From positions 1-30,212 of the forward strand of contig JBFKOW010000019.1 in NCBI GenBank assembly GCA_041628615.1: a DNA stretch of 30,212 bases, read 5' to 3'. This stretch comes from JAMWZF01 sp041628615 (GTDB lineage Bacteria; Pseudomonadota; Alphaproteobacteria; Rhodobacterales; Rhodobacteraceae). Below the pieces are notes generated by a model. It saw nothing but the letters and a program-made list of their open reading frames with translations. It was not told the DNA's origin and did not search any database. The position numbers were made by a program, and so were the translations under genes. Of the stretch, positions 28,585-30,212 are shown one piece after another (positions within the stretch are counted from its first letter, which is position 1; the number at the start of each line of letters is the position of its first letter).

Positions 28585-29532
28585 TCACGATGCCATCACG
28601 CAGAGGATTTCGAACATCACCGAAACGCCGAGCAGCGCGGTCAGACCGCCGCTGTCGAAGGGCGGCGAGACCTCGACGAGGTCCGCGCCGACGATGTCGA
28701 GCCCGGCAAGCGCCCGGACCACCCGCAGCGCGTCGAAGGCGTTCGGCCCGCCCACCTCGGGCGTGCCGGTGCCCGGCGCGAAGGCCGGATCGACGAAATC
28801 GATGTCGTAGGACAGGTAGGTCGGCCCCTGCCCGGCGATCGCCGCCGCCTCGGCCATCACCGCGTCCCAGCCCCGGTCGAAACATTCCTCGATCGGGATC
28901 ACCCGGATCCCGTTCGCCGCCGCGAAGTCGCGGTCCTCGCTGTCATAGGCGGTGCCGCGGATGCCGATCTGCACCATCCGCGCGGGGTCGAGCAGCCCTT
29001 CCTCGACCGCCCGCCGGAACGGCGTGCCGTGGGTGTAGCGGGTGCCGCCGAAATAGCCCCGGAACAGGTCCGTGTGGCTGTCGAAATGCACGAGGCCGAG
29101 GGGCCGGTCGGCGGCCAGCGCCCGCAGGATCGGCAGGCTGCACAGGTGGTCGCCGCCGGCGGCCAGCGGCCGGATGCCGGCGGCGCGCAGCCGGGCGAAG
29201 GCCGCGGTGACCCGGTCCAGCGTCTCCTCCAGGTCCGCGGGATTCGGCCCCACGTCGCCAAGGTCGGCGCAGCGCGCCGCCTCGAAGGGCCGGACGCCCG
29301 TGGCCCCGTTCTGCGCCCGCATCATCGTCGAGGCGTCGCGCAGCGCCCGCGGGGCGTGCCGGGGACCGGGACGATTCGTGGTGCCGCCGTCCCAGGGCAC
29401 GCCGATCAGCCCGATCTCGACCTCCGCGAACCGGGGATGGTCCGGCGGCACGTGCGGCAGCCGCATGAAGGTGGCGATCCCGGCGAAGCGGGGCAGCTCC
29501 ATGCCCGACACGGGGGTGAAGAACGGGTCCAT
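28585..29532 (-). CDS. agmatinase / guanidinobutyrase-family ureohydrolase
   Basis: A 315-aa manganese-dependent hydrolase of the arginase/agmatinase family, which releases urea from guanidino compounds. All metal ligands are visible: His in AGGDHLCSL, the Asp-His-Asp set in HFDSHTDL, and the two Asp of SYDIDFVDP. The C-terminal GADLVEVSPPFD is also typical. The opening PRFAGIATFMRLPH resembles guanidinobutyrase (GbuA) as much as agmatinase SpeB, so the substrate (agmatine, 4-guanidinobutyrate or a related compound) is open and I give no symbol. The ATG at 29532 has only a weak GGGA site; Met11 is an alternative start. It lies 49 bp after the HNH gene and 108 bp before zwf, with no obvious functional link to either. 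Confidence 0.87.
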   Translation of the reverse strand: MDPFFTPVSGMELPRFAGIATFMRLPHVPPDHPRFAEVEIGLIGVPWDGGTTNRPGPRHAPRALRDASTMMRAQNGATGVRPFEAARCADLGDVGPNPADLEETLDRVTAAFARLRAAGIRPLAAGGDHLCSLPILRALAADRPLGLVHFDSHTDLFRGYFGGTRYTHGTPFRRAVEEGLLDPARMVQIGIRGTAYDSEDRDFAAANGIRVIPIEECFDRGWDAVMAEAAAIAGQGPTYLSYDIDFVDPAFAPGTGTPEVGGPNAFDALRVVRALAGLDIVGADLVEVSPPFDSGGLTALLGVSVMFEILCVMAS

Positions 29533-29581
29533 TCCCGCAGGCTACGGCATCGGGCCGCCCCCCCGCAACGGGGCGGCGGGT

Positions 29582-30166
29582 TCAGGCCTCCAGCTCGGCG
29601 TCCCAGTAGAGGAAGTCCATCCAGCTTTCGTGCAGGTAGCCCGGCGGGAACTTGCGGCCCATGTTGCGCAGTTCCTCGGCCCCCGGCTGGCGCGGCGGCC
29701 GGCGCAGGGTCAGCCCGGACTGCCGCAGGCTGTTCGAACCCTTGCGCAGGTTGCAGCGGGCGCAGGCGGCCACCACGTTCTCCCAGCTCGTCACCCCGCC
29801 CCGGGCCCGCGGCACCACGTGGTCGAAGGTCAGGTCGCCGCGCGAGCCGCAATACTGGCAGCAGAATTCGTCCCGCAGAAAAAGATTGAAGCGCGTGAAG
29901 GCCACGCGCTTCTGGGGTTTCACATAGTCTTTCAGGACGACGACCGAGGGGATCCGGATCCGGGTCGACGGACTTCGGACCCATTCGTCGTATTCGGCCA
30001 CGATGTCCACCCGATCGAGCCACGCGGCCTTGATCGCGTCCTGCCAGGGCCACAGCGACAGCGGGTAGTAAGAGAGCGGGCGGTAATCGGCGTTCAGGAC
30101 CAGGGCGGGGTGCTGCTTCAACCCCGAGGGCTGCCTGACAAAGTCGCTTCTGAAGTCTCCGTCCAT
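29582..30166 (-). CDS. HNH endonuclease family protein (stand-alone)
   Basis: A 194-aa protein. The N-terminal half opens with ALVLNADYRPLSYYPLSLWPW, typical of a conserved group of chromosomal HNH proteins. The HNH domain spans about residues 97-145: Cys103 and Cys106 (CCQYC), Asp115-His116 in LTFDHVVPRARGG, Asn130 in SWENVVAACARCN, and Cys135/Cys138, which complete a four-cysteine zinc site. The catalytic residues are intact. There is no associated methyltransferase, phage gene or toxin/antitoxin partner, so a restriction or mobile role is not suggested. Similar orphan HNH proteins are widespread in alphaproteobacteria and of unknown function. The ATG at 30166 has no strong ribosome site in view. 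Confidence 0.85.
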   Translation of the reverse strand: MDGDFRSDFVRQPSGLKQHPALVLNADYRPLSYYPLSLWPWQDAIKAAWLDRVDIVAEYDEWVRSPSTRIRIPSVVVLKDYVKPQKRVAFTRFNLFLRDEFCCQYCGSRGDLTFDHVVPRARGGVTSWENVVAACARCNLRKGSNSLRQSGLTLRRPPRQPGAEELRNMGRKFPPGYLHESWMDFLYWDAELEA

Positions 30167-30212
30167 CGCACTTGCCCCACGCTCCGCCTCGCCGGCCGGA
30201 CCGGTCCGGTCC

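Noticed and set aside
26704..29889. 1061-codon plus-strand frame across pgl, zwf, the agmatinase gene and the HNH gene
   Set aside because: It runs antisense through four genes with clear catalytic motifs; stop codons are simply rare in this frame at high GC.
1..30212. CRISPR array, prophage, insertion sequence or toxin-antitoxin module
   Set aside because: No regularly spaced repeats, transposase, integrase or phage-like proteins were seen on either strand.

Overview
The window is chromosomal DNA from a high-GC alphaproteobacterium, most probably a member of the Rhodobacteraceae. This rests on protein-level resemblance (CckA, the agl alpha-glucoside cluster, the corrinoid/folate C1 genes, the Ppx-RlmE neighbourhood) and on a possible CtrA-type site in front of cckA. 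No lineage search was run. I see no phage, insertion sequence, integrase or CRISPR array. Nearly all of the sequence is coding, in ordinary metabolic and housekeeping genes.

Layout. (1) 29-2598, minus strand: an exopolyphosphatase gene (ppx/GppA), an MFS transporter, and then an 80-codon chimera whose first part is the start of the 23S rRNA methyltransferase gene rlmE and whose last part is a second copy of the 3' end of ppx. A 92-bp direct repeat results. (2) 2868-5732, plus strand: a tight C1 operon with a small 'virulence factor' family protein, a methylenetetrahydrofolate reductase, a HAD phosphatase and a methyltetrahydrofolate:corrinoid methyltransferase. A conserved-looking 75-aa protein follows. 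(3) 6017-13194, minus strand: the alpha-glucoside operon aglEFGAK, ending in an HpcH/HpaI-type aldolase. Divergently placed are aglR (LacI family) and glucokinase glk (13467-15637, plus). Two AAAGCGCTTT operators lie in the shared control region. (4) 15650-20762, minus strand: guaB (IMP dehydrogenase), an RsmB-type rRNA cytosine methyltransferase and the cell-cycle kinase gene cckA. (5) 21020-24203, plus strand: a RACo-like ASKHA/ferredoxin protein that would reactivate corrinoid proteins, tRNA-Gly(CCC) with a clear promoter, and an exported acidic beta-barrel-like protein closed by a strong terminator. (6) 24615-30166, minus strand: an orphan HNH endonuclease, an agmatinase-family enzyme, zwf, pgl and pgi.

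How the genes fit together. AglEFGK would import alpha-glucosides, AglA would hydrolyse them, and Glk would phosphorylate the glucose. Pgi, Zwf and Pgl supply the top of the Entner-Doudoroff/pentose phosphate routes. The agl genes and zwf carry different LacI-type palindromes, which suggests two regulators. Separately, MetF-like reductase, the MeTr-like transferase and the RACo-like activator, which lies about 15 kb away, form most of a corrinoid-dependent demethylation pathway. The substrate methyltransferase and the corrinoid protein are not in the window.

The least ordinary points are the rlmE/ppx chimera, the incomplete and split C1 pathway with a small partner protein of unknown role, the aldolase at the end of the agl operon, and several repeated intergenic palindromes.
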